NCBI RefSeq assembly: GCF_900115105.1
Contig: NZ_FOYP01000001.1
Location: forward strand, 832,097 to 896,096
Length of the DNA: 64,000 nt
Direction of reading: 5' to 3'
DNA from: Yoonia tamlensis
GTDB lineage: Bacteria > Pseudomonadota > Alphaproteobacteria > Rhodobacterales > Rhodobacteraceae
Positions 63,338-64,000 of the stretch are shown here, one piece after another; position 1 is the stretch's first letter; the number at the start of each line of letters is the position of its first letter. The translations under genes were made by a program, and so were the position numbers. Below the pieces are notes generated by a model. That model was not told the origin of the DNA and searched no databases. It saw only the letters and a list, made by a program, of their open reading frames with translations.

Positions 63338-64000
63338 ATGCACGTTGCAAAATTGAAGACTATGTTATTTGCAGGCGCTTTAGCGATGATTAGTAGCAAT
63401 TTTGCACATGCCCAAGGTGATGCCCAACAAAGTGATTTAATGGTCGTTTTGGATGGGTCCGGGTCGATGTGGGGGCAGATTGACGGGCGCACCAAAATTG
63501 AGATTGCGCGTGAAACGCTGTCGCAAGTGTTAGAAGAAACTACCACCGAAATGAATATCGGCATGATCGCCTACGGCCACCGCGAACGCGGCGCGTGCGG
63601 CGATATTGAACTGCTTGTGCCTGTAACCCCTGCGGCGCAATCGGTGTCGCAAATCATCAGCGCCGCATCCAACCTGCAGCCCAAAGGTAAAACGCCCTTG
63701 TCTGATGCCGTCCGAATGGCTGCTGAAACAATGCGCTACACGGAAAATGCGGCGACCGTTGTGCTGGTTACAGATGGAATTGAAACCTGCAATGCCGATC
63801 CTTGCGCGCTGGCGTCCGAGCTTGAGGCTGCGGGCATTGATTTCACCGCGCATGTCGTGGGCTTTGGTTTGAGCGCCGATGAGGGCCAACAGGTTCAATG
63901 CTTAGCTGACATAACGGGTGGTGCCTATTTTTCGGCAGCAGATGCCGGAGGACTTCAGGATGCTTTGACTCGCGCACTCAATCACCCAGAGATCACCTTG
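63338..64000 (+). CDS. VWA-domain secreted protein (3' truncated)
   Basis: Open to the window end (at least 221 aa). Signal peptide (MLFAGALAMISSNFAHAQ), then a von Willebrand factor A domain with an intact MIDAS: DGSGSM, the Thr in GKTPLSDA and VTDGIETC. The start follows AAGGATTGAACGG. It probably binds a metal-dependent protein ligand outside the cytoplasm. The family is common in roseobacters with more domains downstream, beyond the window. Confidence 0.9.
   Translation, partial: MHVAKLKTMLFAGALAMISSNFAHAQGDAQQSDLMVVLDGSGSMWGQIDGRTKIEIARETLSQVLEETTTEMNIGMIAYGHRERGACGDIELLVPVTPAAQSVSQIISAASNLQPKGKTPLSDAVRMAAETMRYTENAATVVLVTDGIETCNADPCALASELEAAGIDFTAHVVGFGLSADEGQQVQCLADITGGAYFSAADAGGLQDALTRALNHPEITL

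Noticed and set aside
56787-64000. Second copy of the tRNA-Thr 3' end (attR)
   Set aside because: Looked for GGTTCGAGTCC and GGGGGCACC by eye and found none, so the far island end is probably outside the window.
1-64000. CRISPR arrays, rRNA genes, insertion sequences
   Set aside because: No regular repeat-spacer array, no rRNA sequence and no transposase gene was seen.

Overview
The window reads as chromosome of an alphaproteobacterium of the family Rhodobacteraceae (Roseobacter group). Pointers are the murE-murF-mraY block, a CarD gene beside a seven-iron ferredoxin, an NDUFA12-type complex I accessory protein, FolE2, a Hint/RTX protein, a ScfR-type regulator, a SAM-II riboswitch and GC-rich codon use with long antisense shadow frames. 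Genus assignment (something like Loktanella, Yoonia or Octadecabacter) is a guess.

Layout. 1-3.6 kb: end of murE, a murF lacking several catalytic residues, and mraY; the usual murD/ftsW do not follow. 3.6-8.9 kb: a rearranged patch in which an SDR/AraC pair sits between a 169-bp copy of the 3' end of pepF and the complete pepF. 8.9-30.7 kb: mostly housekeeping genes (SCP2 protein, SUV3-like helicase, fdxA, carD, purD, xseA, alkB, a NuoE/NuoF-type fusion, ftsY, yciB, metZ behind a SAM-II riboswitch, folE2), with a frameshifted aminoglycoside phosphotransferase and an acetyltransferase fragment. 31-33.8 kb: a secreted RTX/Hint protein and an ArsR/SRPBCC pair. 33.9-41 kb: clpP-clpX, RidA, NDUFA12, aat, accB-accC. 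40.2-45.6 kb: a complete Liv-type ABC transporter operon facing a ScfR-type regulator. 47-51.6 kb: a response regulator, a small membrane protein, a symporter-fused histidine kinase (CrbS-like) and a FliM-like protein. 51.6-53.4 kb: a sulfur cluster (sulfurtransferase-like protein, two YeeE/YedE proteins, BigR/SqrR-type repressor).

56.7-64 kb: tRNA-Thr(TGT) is followed by a decayed P4-type integrase with upstream GGGGGTA repeats, then decayed DNA, then an accessory block. The block holds two secreted or anchored proteins of unknown function, a sodium:solute symporter co-transcribed with a large regulator, and the start of a secreted VWA protein. The regulator is an alpha/beta-hydrolase fold (nucleophile Ser and catalytic His replaced) joined to a PAS-like region and a LuxR-type HTH. 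The same 16-bp palindrome, TCACCCA-NN-TGAGTGA, lies about 50-57 bp upstream of both plus-strand units. I infer a small regulon in which a catalytically dead hydrolase domain serves as ligand sensor. This is the best candidate for an undescribed system in the window.
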